From Penelope pileata (Eukaryota; Chordata; Aves; Galliformes; Cracidae): 64,000 bases of DNA. A program made the position numbers and the translations under genes. Positions 36,561 to 48,438 of the stretch are shown piece after piece. The stretch covers positions 1 to 64,000 of the forward strand of contig WBMW01004865.1 in assembly GCA_013396635.1 (NCBI GenBank), given 5' to 3'. The notes under the pieces were generated by a model. That model saw nothing but the letters and a program-made list of their open reading frames with translations. It made no database searches and was not told the origin of the DNA. The first letter of the stretch is position 1. Each line of letters opens with the position of its first letter.

Positions 36561-39500
36561 AACTTCCCGTCTTACAGTGTTGGATGGGATTAGTCTACTC
36601 TGTGCACAGAAATTTTTATTTGCCATATATATACCAAGCACGAAATATCCTAAGCATATTTATTTGAGACATTTCAAAGTTGAAGAAGGATAGCTTTGAA
36701 CAATAAATAGAAGTGTTGAGAAGTTGCTAACACAGTATACTGTGCACAGTCTTCTTGTGCATTAGACCACAATGTATCAACAGGTCCTATCCCCATTTTC
36801 TAAATGCAGAGCAAAATTAAGTTTTTGGTGTTTTATTTTGCTTTTTGTCTTTGTTTTTGTCTTTTTCCTTCCTTCATCACTTACTGTCCTCTTCAACTCT
36901 GATATTACATAGCCACAAAAGGAAAAAGGTTTTGCTGATGCATGCAACTGTCACTGCAGGTTGTAAGTGACTTTTGATCCAACAAAAAAAGTAATCTTAA
37001 GATAAAATGTTTTCCAAAATTGAGTATAACTAGGTGGCATAACATAAGTAATAAAACTGATAGGGTACTATATGTGTATATAAATAAATCTTTAACAAGT
37101 TATTAAGTTATATCATCAATAACAAAGTGAAATTCACATTAGATAATTTAAAAACCTAGCTACTACTTACATTACAAATCTTTCCCCAAAAATATGGTAT
37201 GGTATGGTATGGTATGGTATGGTATGGTATGGTATGGTATGGTATGCACAGATAGAAACTTAAGGGTAAAATACAAAAAAATTAAAGAGGTTATGTAGTT
37301 CATATCACTCAGATAAACCAAAAAATCAACAGAGTTTTTGTTACAACAGACTTTCTCAGACTTAAAGTAAATGCAAATTTCAGATTTTAGACATTATATT
37401 TTTGGACAAAAAGAAAAGGGAACACAGAACTTTATACAGACTCCTGACTACAATGTTAAAACACATTGATATTGGAGTATTGATTTTAGTTGGACTTAGC
37501 TGACACTTCTCATTCAAGGCCTTCTGTTAAGACATCTGGTAATTATTGCTCAACATGCACTTGGGAGAAAAAGACAAAGAAATCCTGAAGAACCAGATTA
37601 GTCATTCCACGGCAGATTGAGCATCATTTACAACAGTAGATTTGCAATAATTTATGCTTCAAAACCATGATAATTTGATCTGAAAATATTGTTTCTGAGA
37701 AGAAAAACAAGTAAAAAATATAGTATCAGTACCTAAAATTAACTGTGCACATTGTAACTTGTACTAATAGCCATTTTGCCAGCTCTACACAAATGACATG
37801 CCACAATGTTTAATCGAAATGCCCCTAGATTTATACAGTGCTGAGCTCTGAATCAGATCTATCAAATCATATACATGTCTGTTTTGGTGAGATACTAAGC
37901 ACTAAATAGACAATAGTCAGTGCAGAAATATTTATCAAAAATCTTTATGAAGCAATTCAAGCTTCCAGTAGTAGCCAACTAAACGAAACAAACAAAAAAA
38001 TTGTTTTTAATTCCCTGTTATTTTAAGTTCTAAAATTCTCATACATTTATTTGGAGAACGAAAAGAAAATGACAGTAGGGACCCTCAGTGGCTCAGAACA
38101 GCATGTTTCTTTCTGGAAGGAAGTCAGACTGAAAATGAGTTTGCAGTTTATAGAGTCTGCAAACAATTTTCAATGATCATTACTTTGTCTGACCAGCTTT
38201 CAGGTGCATAAGATATTCTGAATTCTGTTATCTACAGACAATCTTGTTGCAAATTATTTTTCAACACAAGTGAGTTTTGAGACAACTGAAATTGATAGGA
38301 TGATATACAGAAATAAAAGCCTTTGGTTTAACTAGAGCTTGGTGTAACATTCTGAAATATCTGACACTAAAAATGAAAAAGGAAAGTTATCATGCGTCTT
38401 TATGTGGTTCTTTTTAATATTGACATATTGTAGTGCAATAATTTAAGCTTTTCTGGATCCAGTCTCTGTTTGCCGTGTTTCAAACAGGTCAATTATCCAA
38501 GCTGTCCACTTTTTGGTATGACTGATTGCTACGTGGATGTGATTAGTCTTCACTACACTTGAGCTAATAAGCCCATATGAACATTAGGTATACTTACTTT
38601 TGTTTCATGCCATGTCTTTTCACCAGCTTGGGGCATGGAAAGTGTGCACAGCTAGCAAAGTCTATGTAAATATTTTAAAGAAATTCTTAACTGACATATT
38701 TAAATTCCCAGAAAAGGAACTGAAAATTATACTAGGTACATGTGGAATTTTCATTCAATTCAATTTTAAGCACAAATATATCAATCACTGAAGTGTATTG
38801 CACATCTGACTAAAGTAAACTCCTTACTCGTTAGAGTTAGAGAGTAATCTCAGCTTCACAGTGTAAATCTAGAGCAAATCAACATTTAAATTTCTGTTAA
38901 CCTCAGGCAATTCCAACAACTCAAGTAGGATCTTTCCAGATTTACAAAACTATACAAAATATCAATGTCCTAAATTTTATTGTTTCTATAACAGGGTGAT
39001 GCATTCGCTGGTAAAAAAAAAAAATATGATTTAACATTTATTTAAACAAAAAACATCAATATGCATTCCAATACACTGTAGTGAGTAGTAATATTTAATT
39101 ATAATAAATCCTTGTAATGTACACACCATGGCAAATCAATGTTGTATATCCCATCAAATATACTGATTCCTAAAGTGACACTGAAAGAGAGAATGGAAGA
39201 AAAAAATTGTGTACCCCATCATTACTGTACTGAGACATACCTATACAAATGTTTCCAGTTTATATTAAGCTTAACAAACCAATCATAATTCCATTGAAGT
39301 CAGAGATGTTGTAGTTTTACAGAAGTCTGAAGAAATAATCATGTTTACAACTGTTGAGAGAACATGGAAAGATTTACAGAAGTTTTAGCTCTATGTGAGC
39401 ACAGCAGTTTTTGGAGAAGGGCAATAAAATATTTTTTGACCCAGGTTATATATGATATTTTCTTTAAATCTGTAGTCACTACAGCAGAGGATTAATCTCT

Positions 39501-40189
39501 TTCAAATTCATTTTTAAAATAAAGTATGAGATTTTCTCGCTTTACAGGTCATTTCCAATGAACAATTGATTAAATCAATTTGAACACAATAGTCTTCTCT
39601 GTAACATTGCTCCTTGCATAAAGCAACTACAAAGGCACTGTTGTTGCTTTCCTTAAATAACTCTAGCACACAACTACAGAGAAGAGATTGCTGTGGATTC
39701 CAGTATCGATTCCAGATAAACTACTTCAGAGTTTGAAGACTCACTCTTTGTCAGAGATATGTAACTTCTTTTGGGCACAGGACAGTAAGCCATCCACTTG
39801 AAGAGAATAAATGCTTGTCAAGGAAACGCAGTCTCACAAATATTTAGAACTGTTGATTCCAGAAACGCAAAAAATGATGTAAGAATCACTGTCAAAACAG
39901 ACATACGCAACTCGTCAAGGAAAACATAAGGTTAGGAAAGGCTTGCTAGCAAACAGAAACACTGTTCAAGAAAACACATGGAAAAAAGTGACGTGGCTGA
40001 TACCAGCTACCATAAAGCCAGTTAATGTGAGAACTAGCAGCACTTCACCCCTCTTCCCCCTCAAACAAACAAAAATCCAGAACAAAAAAAAATCCAAAAC
40101 AAATATAAAAATAACTTGGTAGCAAGCTCATTATTTGGAAATCTGAAGGTCATTCCCAAGCTGCTTCAGTTTTGCTCCAGCCTTCCAAT
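36561..40189. other. AT-rich non-coding region
   Basis: About 3.6 kb with no recognised gene or interspersed repeat. It contains the pentamer microsatellite at 37193-37246. Short open frames such as 38600-38791 look like chance. Several A/T-rich homopolymers occur, for example near 39013 and 40083. Confidence 0.55.
37193..37246. repeat. (TATGG)n pentanucleotide microsatellite
   Basis: Nearly eleven perfect units of TATGG over 54 bases without interruption. Perfect pentamer arrays of this length are usually length-polymorphic. Confidence 0.97.
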
Positions 40190-40450
40190 TCATTTAGAAC
40201 AGCTCAGCTCCAGAGCGTCTTGCCACATAGCCTTGCCCCTGCCCAGCCCTAGGCCCTGCTGAGCCAGGAACCACCCCAATAGCTGATCTACCCTGTCCAG
40301 ACCTGGGCCTGCAGTGGTGCCCGGGTCTGGCTGGGCTGTGGCACATCTGCAGCTTGACCCCAATCACCTTGCTGGTGCTGTGGGATGAAGCTGGTCAGGG
40401 ATGGAGGCACCGCACCGCCCTCGTTGCCCCAAGACTTCTCCTCACAATGT
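40190..40450. other. GC-rich block of unknown origin
   Basis: About 260 bases that are strongly GC-rich against an AT-rich background, with sharp edges. They are rich in CCAGCCC, GCCTGCAG and CTGGCTGGGCTG type words. No stop-free frame of interest, LTR termini or CR1 match could be seen. It stops 17 bases before the first 75-bp repeat copy. The sharp composition change suggests an inserted repeat, perhaps an LTR or satellite fragment, which I cannot name. Confidence 0.5.
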
Positions 40451-40467
40451 CATGGTAGACACCATGA

Positions 40468-40542
40468 TTTTACAGAAATCTACCAATGGCTAAAGACTTT
40501 AAAAGCATAACACACTAAATGTGTACAGTGCTAGTTTCTGAG
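40468..40542. repeat. 75-bp unclassified repeat, copy 1
   Basis: This 75-base segment recurs at 42568-42642 with five substitutions (about 93% identity), same orientation, no gaps, exactly 2100 bases apart. Homology starts and stops abruptly at both ends. The termini are near-inverted (ACAGAAA near the left end, TTTCTGA at the right). It contains ATGGCTAAAGACTTTAAAAG. No coding frame and no family recognised. Confidence 0.88.
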
Positions 40543-41835
40543 GGGTTACCAGCGGGACACTCCTAGTCAGATCCTCCCTGCAGTACAGCCTTCACCCCAT
40601 CAGACATACCTCACACTCTCATTCTCAACTGCTAGGGAACTGCTTGTTTTTTTCCACCAAATCTAGGCTAGTAGTTTAGATGTAAGAGAATTCATTTAGC
40701 CGAAGCCCAGTCACCCAAGATTAGATGTACACTGTAGGAGTGCTGTGATGGTGTCAGAGATTTGTTATGCCTGCAGCAGGGAATCGCCATGGCTTCAAAC
40801 TGGGCATGAGGCATTTCTACAAAGTATCTGAATCTTTTGTTTTTTAACACTTGTTTTTCTCAGCAGAGACTGCTTGTCCCAGAGGTAAATAGAAGAGTCT
40901 TATCCTGTGTACTCTGTTGTGTCAAAAGAGTACATCTACAAAGGATGAAATGTAATTTGCAAGCAGGTCATGTTTCCTACATGGCCCTGGTAGCTGCTGA
41001 TAGCTTATCTAGAAAGACTTTGAATGAAAGTGATATGAGATGATAGCAAACAGAAGGGAAAAGAGTAAAGAAATCTGCAAATCAAGGCAAGATGTAGCTA
41101 CTGTTGCCAAGAGTATAGTAGAGCTTCAGACTGTATTAGCGAATACTTATGAAAGTGGTAAGACTAAATCATCTCAAATGCATACCAAATGACACCTGAA
41201 CGTAATTTCTGAAGATGAATTGATTTCCAGGGCCGAATGAAATATCTCTTTACAGAAATGTATTAGGTGACCCACCACTGAACTGTCCCTCTTCACATTT
41301 CTGTGTTATTACCCAGACCTTGGAAAAGGACATACATAGACAAATATATCTATCTGATGGGCAGGGTCTTGGAAAGACACCCAGATGCTTCTAGCAGACT
41401 ATTAGGCCCATCAAGTGACCAAGCTTTGGCAGCACAAGGAACCACTAATACTCATTTAGTGAAAGATCTTAGAAAATGAATCTTGCTGTGACTCAAAAGA
41501 ATTGAAATAGTTGGCTGGCTTTAACACTCTTCAACTGATTCTGATTAGCTCCCCAGATGTATGACTTCCAAACATACTTGCTTATAGGGAAGTCACACCA
41601 GTAACTCCCAAAATAATCTAGTATAGAATGTAAAGAAAGAAGAAGTGAGTTCTTAGGACAAAACCAATGAAGTCATATTCATTTGAAAAAGAAAAGGAAA
41701 TAATGGTGTCTCATCCCACTCGGTGGGTTGCGAGGAAGATGAATCTTTACTATCCCACTGAATAAGGCACGCCCTGGTCAGCAGGGGTTGCGGCAGCGAC
41801 GGAGTTGGACAACAACTCAGAGGAACACAAAACAA

Positions 41836-41841
41836 TTTATT
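41836..41841 (-). promoter_or_regulatory. LTR poly-A signal
   Basis: AATAAA on minus, about 345 bases downstream of the LTR TATA box, consistent with an R/U5 boundary shortly after it. This would make an R region of roughly 320 bases, which is long but seen in some retroviruses. Confidence 0.6.
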
Positions 41842-42085
41842 TACTTCAATGACCACAATTGGTCCACAATTTTGAGGAAAAACTGGGCAACATCCTAACA
41901 ACAACCACAATAAGCATTACGGATAAACAGGCACTTTGGCACAGGCATCTTACTTGTAGGCAACATTAGGCTATGACTAGTAAAGGAAATTAATGAAAAG
42001 AGGTTAAGAGGAAAGGAAAACTAGGAGAGAAAAGAAAATAGAAGCAGAAGGGACAGGTTTTCACCACATCCTCAGATCCAGCATT

Positions 42086-42137
42086 CATCCATGGGTGGTG
42101 GGTCGACAGAGGTTTCATCCACGGGTGGCGGGTTGAC
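42086..42137. repeat. Internal 30-bp-period tandem repeat in the LTR
   Basis: CATCCATGGGTGGTGGGTCGAC (42086-42107) and its 19/22-identical partner at 42116-42137 lie 30 bases apart, just downstream of the TATA box on the minus strand, in the presumed R/leader part of the LTR. Confidence 0.8.
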
Positions 42138-42184
42138 CACTGTGAATGGTGGATTGACAACAAAGGCAGAACACGTGTGTTCGC

Positions 42185-42194
42185 CTTTATATAG
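42185..42194 (-). promoter_or_regulatory. LTR TATA box
   Basis: TATATAAAGG on minus, set between a GC-rich U3-like segment and a CG-containing start region, in the position expected of an LTR core promoter. Transcription would run toward lower coordinates. Present activity is unknown. Confidence 0.6.
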
Positions 42195-42567
42195 ACCAGA
42201 TGGTCAGAGACTGCCCTCAGAGTGGCAACCTGCCCTGCGCCTGCACAGTGCGGGGCTCCAGAAGATTCCGGAGCTTTCTGCAAAGTCATGCAGACCCCTT
42301 CCTCAGTAAGCTGCCATAAAAGGAAGCGGGTAGAACAGCTTGCTGCCCTGCTTCTGCAGGAACCCGTCTGCTCCCCCACCTTCCCTCTCTTGCCTGAGTT
42401 GTTCAGTCAAGTTTCCCATCGGTCTCCTACAAATGGAAAGAAATATAAAACTGCCATTTCATAAAAAGAATGCTCCTGGGCTAAAACTTCATTGTATCTT
42501 TGGATTTAAATGTGCTGTCTCGGTCCTTTTTCAGCAATACAAGGCAGTATCAATGTTGGTATCGGTG

Positions 42568-42642
42568 TTTTACAGAAATCCACCAATGGCTAAAGACTTT
42601 AAAAGCGTAATACCCTAAATGTGTACAGCGCTAGTTTCTGAG
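42568..42642. repeat. 75-bp unclassified repeat, copy 2
   Basis: Second copy of the unit at 40468-40542. The flanks of the two copies share nothing, so this is not a simple flanking-region duplication. Substitutions relative to copy 1 are at offsets 14, 40, 44, 47 and 62 of the unit, all but one being transitions. Confidence 0.88.
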
Positions 42643-45600
42643 CTGGTGTTACAGTATCAGTCAACACAGACTCTGACGTGCAGGCATTACAGCACCGATG
42701 GCATATCAGTGCAGACAAGCTAGAGATTCTTAAACTGAAATGGACTGTCATGATCATCGGCTTAGCCTTCTGTACAGGGCTGAACTTGGTCTCAGTCAGT
42801 AACTTTAACAGCAGAAGAAAGATCATCTCTGGACTGCATACAAGTGAACTTTGTTAGAAAATCTGCCTATGAGACTTCAGGGAGAACATATGCACGTGTA
42901 CACAGACATATATAACATTAGCTGCTGTTACTTCACAGTTGAATAAAAAAGAAGATATATTCCAATTACCCTAGCTTTAATTGTTAGTATAAAAGAAAAT
43001 GTTGTAAAGTTACAATTTTTTTCACGCAATTTCTCTCCTCTGAGAGTGCCTTGGTTATGGCTAGTTTGCTCTCAGTTCAGGTGGGAGAAAGAAGACTTCA
43101 AAGACTGGCTCGAATATCATCTCTGTGCTATAGGGAATATTCTGCAGAAGTAGACTAGAATCACATCTGAATAAAATGAGATATTGCAGCAAACAGAATT
43201 CTTTTACCACCCTGAACATAAAAATTTACTGCTGTCTAATAAATGTTCCCGAACTCTAGCCTTACACAGCAGACTTTTTCTAGACTGTTTAACATGAATA
43301 ATCTCTGGCCATATGGAACCCATCTGATAAGGCACACAGGGCAGCAGACCATGACAGAGGCAGAAAGGCTGCTATGTGCTGAATGTAAACTCAAATTTGC
43401 ATATGAGCATATGTTTAAAGCATCTATTTTTAAGATATAATTTAGAGCCAGAAAATTCTAGATGCATCTGGGCCTACAGCCTGACCAGATAGTAGTACAT
43501 CTGTGCATTAGTCAATTTCAGTGAACAGCTAAAGCAACTAAGGTTGCTTGGTTTTGTTTAATTTGCATACGTCAGTTATTTACTGATGCTGGAGCTAGAA
43601 AAGATGCATGAAATGTAAAGACTGAGTTTTGTCCTTGCTTGACAGCTTATTTATACTGTGAAAAGCATTAGACATGAAAAACATGCATGTGGCTTTGTAC
43701 TGTCAGTTATACTGGGTTTCTTACATAACCTTTCTGAACAGTCTCTTATCACTGAACTTCATATAAATCCAAGCAAAATCTTTTAATGTCAGGAAGAAGT
43801 CATGAAAAGCGGGCTCTAAACACCCAGATGAGAGAGGAGTTCCCCAGGTGGTAACTCTAGTCCAGTGGACAGCAGAAGCTGCAGCACATAGACATGGCAA
43901 GATGGGCTGAGCTTACGCTCAATGTGGCCTAGTAATGTATTTCTTCGGCTTGTAACTGAGAATTGAGATTGCCCAGAACACTTTCTGCAACTGCACTCCC
44001 ACTGCTCATGATGTGCAGGAATCTTTGTTTAAAACTGCATTTGAACACATTCAGAGCAGCAACCCAGTGACTGCAAAATCAAACATTAGACTAAGCTAAT
44101 CAGTGTAACACCATCTCAAATGTGAAAAAAAATGCCGGCTTAAACATTTCTGGTAATATTATCTTGTGTTCTGATCATTATTATGATAAGATTTTAATGG
44201 AAATCGGGAAGTCTTAATCATAAACACAATTTTTCAGAAAAAAAAATCAAAGAGATTTTATCTGTGGGATGCATATTTGCTACTTTAGCACTTAGTTTTT
44301 TAAAAAATTCCCTTTGCATTGTTTGGTGGAATTCTGACTCTGAGTTTCAATCCAAGAAGCAGGAGAAAAGTCAGACCAAAAATAATTCAGTTTTAATTTT
44401 TGGGATATGAACTGGCTTTTCCAAAGCAGAATCTGATCATCCATAGCTGGCTCAAAGAAGAGAGATTTTCAGGTATGCATATTTATTTCCCACTGATGGT
44501 CAAGCTTTCTTATCCATATTGAGAATCCTGAACTACAAGTGATAACTTTGGAGAAACCTAGCTACAATGTTTTCAAGAATTGCTGTGCCTGTACAGCTTG
44601 GATTGAGAATCATCTTCTCTGGGAATGCCTCCTGTTCTCAGGTTTGCTTGTTACGAATCACGTCAGAAAATGAATCAGCAACAGTTTCATAAAATGAAAC
44701 TCCACAAAAACAAGTGTTTCTGCATTTGACAATTGAAGTACTGCTGGCTTAGTTTCATGTCAATCTTTGTTCAACTGAACTGCCACTACCTCCCACACGA
44801 ATGACAGCTTATGTACCTCCTCAAGCAGCTACACTGCAGCATGTGCTGGTTTACCTGAGCTCAGCTGTGTCTGACGTATGTCCATCAAGAACGGCTTATG
44901 AAACTGACGATCTCACACTAGGGAGGATCATAGGTGAGATAAACCATTTGAGTTCCACTCTAAGCTTGTTTTATGTGACCCTGAGATACATCATAGTTAT
45001 ATAGCTCTCACAATGGGCCACACAGATTTAAATGACTGGAAAAGAGATGGGAATCATGAGATACTCCATCCAGCAATCATGAAAACAGAAATGCAATATA
45101 TTCTCTATTTCTCTTTACACAACAAAAGCAGCCTTAGAGTAAGTAAAATATTGAAAGAAGCCATAATACGCAGTAGCATTAAGTTACTTAGACTATTATT
45201 TTTTGATTTACGTAGAAGTTCAGAATAGTTCAGAATAAATTTGCATACACTGACAGGATATCTGCATGCACAGTGTCTTTTCCCTCTTATGTTTCTTTCT
45301 CCAGGCTGTTTTTCACCCATGAATTATGAATGAAAGTAGATCTGTTAGGCTATTACCCTCCATTACCTGTGCTTCTCTGTACCTACAAGGTTTTCTCTAG
45401 AATTATCTGAACAAAACTTTTAATTCAAAGATTACAATTCTCACTTTTGCAATATTCCAGAGTCATCATACACTTTTTTTCTCTTTTTGGAAAGTAAGTG
45501 TCTCCATAGCTGACCACCTGTACTACCATCTCTATCTATGCTGCCTGCATCACCTAAACATTCAAAACATGCAAAAATTAACACCAAATTGGCAAACCAC

Positions 45601-46129
45601 ATGGCATGCAAGGGCTGCATATAACTATGCATATTACACAAGCTTATGGCCATAATGTTATGTTTTCAGATTACTCAATAATTACAAATTGCTTGCTGTT
45701 CTGGCTCATATTTAATGAAAATCATTTGATGGATTTTTTTAATAACCTATCTACTGCAGAAAACATGGCCCACAGATTGTTTTTAACGGTTTGGATGACT
45801 ATGCATTCCTTAAACAAAAAGAATGATAAAATAACCAGGTGCATTGTACCTTTTACATTATTAATTAGTCTTTCAAACACTGTTTATTACAGACGATTCA
45901 TGTAACTCTAGGATACTGTAGATCTATTACTGAAAAAAAAAAGAACATAAACATAACAGGTCTCTTGGAACAGTCTTCTCCTGAGCAATTCATGTTTTTC
46001 TCAATATCTTTATATTGAGAATACTATCAATTTATATTAAGAATAACTTTCTTGGGAAATCCAAAACATGCCCTTCTCCTCATTTCATGGGAAATTTCAA
46101 TGTATTCCATTCCTGCCTCCTCCCCCCTC
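42643..46129. other. AT-rich non-coding region
   Basis: About 3.5 kb with no gene or repeat I can support. The open frame at 45606-45905 (ATG start, 99 codons) is Ile/Asn/Phe-rich as expected of AT-rich chance sequence. The stretch 43800-43930 is somewhat GC-richer without identifiable content. Confidence 0.5.
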
Positions 46130-46714
46130 AAAAAAAAAAAAAAAAAAAAAANNNNNNNNNNNNNNNNNNNNNNNNNNNNNNNNNNNNNNNNNNNNNNNNN
46201 NNNNNNNNNNNNNNNNNNNNNNNNNNNNNNNNNNNNNNNNNNNNNNNNNNNNNNNNNNNNNNNNNNNNNNNNNNNNNNNNNNNNNNNNNNNNNNNNNNNN
46301 NNNNNNNNNNNNNNNNNNNNNNNNNNNNNNNNNNNNNNNNNNNNNNNNNNNNNNNNNNNNNNNNNNNNNNNNNNNNNNNNNNNNNNNNNNNNNNNNNNNN
46401 NNNNNNNNNNNNNNNNNNNNNNNNNNNNNNNNNNNNNNNNNNNNNNNNNNNNNNNNNNNNNNNNNNNNNNNNNNNNNNNNNNNNNNNNNNNNNNNNNNNN
46501 NNNNNNNNNNNNNNNNNNNNNNNNNNNNNNNNNNNNNNNNNNNNNNNNNNNNNNNNNNNNNNNNNNNNNNNNNNNNNNNNNNNNNNNNNNNNNNNNNNNN
46601 NNNNNNNNNNNNNNNNNNNNNNNNNNNNNNNNNNNNNNNNNNNNNNNNNNNNNNNNNNNNNNNNNNNNNNNNNNNNNNNNNNNNNNNNNNNNNNNNNNNN
46701 NNNNNNNNNNNNNN
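46130..46714. other. A22 homopolymer and assembly gap
   Basis: Twenty-two adenines (46130-46151) run straight into 563 N (46152-46714). The gap probably reflects failure to read through the homopolymer or a repeat beyond it. Open frames spanning it are artefacts, and the true gap length may differ. Confidence 0.98.
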
Positions 46715-47774
46715 TTGTTGTTTGTGATTTAAGCTCCCAATTTCATCCTTTTAGACTTCCAGTGAAGCTGAATTTTAAGCACAAGTTTACCTTGCCTTTG
46801 ATTTCACACAGGAACCAAAAGTATGGAGCAGACAGCAATGCAAAATCAGCTTTAAGCAGGCTGAGCCTTTTAATTAAGAGTAGTCCTCTCCTGCCTTTAG
46901 TGTATGGATTTTCATAATTGCTGTGGATTGTAGCAGACCACATAATTTGTGCACCTCTCCCAGAAAAATAAAAAAAATGTTGCAAAGAACTCAGAAAATG
47001 TCACGGCAGAAAGAACAAAGGATTTCTATTTCACAGCCACCAGGAAGATACTGTATGCTAGATTTACACCAGCGTTCTGGCCAGCTCTTCGCTCCCACCG
47101 GGTGTGTGTATATTGTCTTGACAGATACTTTGACTGAGCAGAAAGAGGTAATTGCCAGTGAGCACCATGGGGAAAACTTACTGTCTCTGTCTTCGTTCCA
47201 ATCCCAGTGCCAATGAGATTCAAAGTCAGTCTTACGTCTTCAAGTGCAAAAAAAGGAGATTTATTCAACTAACAAAGCAGGTGTTTAACTCCCCAGCTAC
47301 TGACTTTACAGATTCTTGCCTCTGTTGTTTATCCCAGTGATTTTTTTTTTCAAATTATTATTATTATTTGATAAATGGGTATTTTGAGGACATACATTAA
47401 AATTTCACTGTAAAAATAAATGTCAATGTAATACACTATCATTTAATGTTTTAATTTAAAGACAGTTTAAGAATTGAAGATTTTCAGTAGTAATCATTTT
47501 ATGCTCATAACAACAAATTAGTAAACAGTTTTGAAACAGACATTTAATTACTTTATTGCTATAGTTTATTTCTCATTGTCTCAAACAGTCACAAAGAAAG
47601 TTGCTTTCTTGTCCCTGAAGCCAGAATACTCGTTAGGAATGCAGTTCTCTCATAAACATTCCTAATTTCTGCCCACATTTAGTCAGTCAACTTTTATTTT
47701 TGACTGCATCCAACCCCTCAGAACATTTAATTCATCACCTAAACTCATCAGCTGAGATCTAGAAGTGGTTTTGT
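46715..47774. other. Non-coding region between gap and LTR
   Basis: Nothing beyond chance open frames and an (ATT)n run near 47352-47371. The open frame at 46923-47216 and its overlapping partners on both strands have no recognisable product. Confidence 0.5.
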
Positions 47775-47976
47775 ACTGCTGCTCTGGTCAGCTCAGTGTG
47801 TGCCTTGGTGGTACTACCCCTCTGCTTGTGGATAGAGTAAAAATGCCTTAACTGTAAGTTTATGCAACCCCTTGAGCTGCGTGTGGGTACCCCAGTGCTG
47901 GCAATGGGCGCTGTGGGGCTGCAGTGTGGTGAGGCTGGGGCTGCCCCTTGTCGGACACAGCCGGTTCCAATCCGCT

Positions 47977-48030
47977 CCCCCGGCCCCGGCTCCGGCTCCG
48001 GCCCCGGCCCCGGCCCCGGCCCCGGCCCCA
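47977..48030. repeat. (GGCCCC)n hexanucleotide array
   Basis: About nine hexamer units over 54 bases. Five are perfect consecutive GGCCCC copies (47999-48028), and two of those to the left are GGCTCC variants. The minus strand is GGGGCC, a motif able to form G-quadruplexes. All frames code for dipeptide repeats (Gly-Pro/Pro-Ala type). It sits inside the GC-rich part of the LTR. Confidence 0.93.
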
Positions 48031-48432
48031 GCGCACGGCAGTGCCGGGCCCAGCAGCCACCCTGGGGCGCCTCAGGGACAGTCTGGGGAAGGGAGGGCAA
48101 ACAGCACACGGCAGGGAAGGGTGAGGGGGGCGGGGTGAGGAACGCCCTGCAGGCACCCAAGGGAGAGCAGGAGGGGCTGCAGGCACTGAACAGAGATGTC
48201 CCTGCAGCCTATGAGAAGGATCTGTGGTGGAGCAGAGGAAAAATGTGAGGAGGAAGGAGTCAGAGAGGAGCTGTGGGGGCTGACCAAGCCCCCATTCCCC
48301 ATCGCTTTAGTGGGGGAAGGAGAATGAAGCAGAGAAGATGAGCCAGGGAAAAATAAAGGGGAGGTAAGGGGACAGGGGAAGTGTTTCAAATGTTGTCTTT
48401 GTTTCTCACAACCCAAATCTGTTTTAATTGGC

Positions 48433-48438
48433 AATAAA
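48433..48438 (+). promoter_or_regulatory. LTR poly-A signal
   Basis: AATAAA in the 3' half of the plus-strand LTR. The minus-strand relative at 18843-19447 has the mutated form AATACA at the aligned place, so only this copy retains a canonical signal. Confidence 0.6.

Larger units (their letters stand above)
41704..42431 (-). mobile_element. Endogenous retrovirus solo LTR, minus strand
   Basis: A 728-bp block with the layout of a retroviral LTR on minus. The termini are TG...CA (minus begins TGTAGGAGACC at 42431 and ends ..GAGACACCA at 41704). A TATA box lies at 42194-42185 and an AATAAA poly-A signal at 41841-41836. It is moderately GC-rich between AT-rich flanks. On minus, nothing resembling a primer-binding site follows the 3' end and no polypurine tract precedes the 5' end, so this is a solo LTR left by recombination. 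A matching target duplication was not clear. It is unrelated by eye to the LTR family at 18843 and 47775. The retroviral class is not resolved. Confidence 0.75.

Noticed and set aside
40190..42642. Possibility that the two 75-bp copies are LTRs of one provirus
   Set aside because: At 75 bp they are too short for LTRs, they lack TG...CA ends and poly-A signals, and the interval contains no retroviral coding sequence.
46015..46917. Long open frames of about 220-300 codons on plus across 46152-46714
   Set aside because: They are mostly unknown residues produced by reading through the N gap; only the short ends are real sequence.
47759..48434. Several overlapping Pro/Gly/Ala-rich open frames on both strands
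   Set aside because: They are products of the GGCCCC array and the GC-rich LTR, where stop codons are rare in all frames. No start or splice context.
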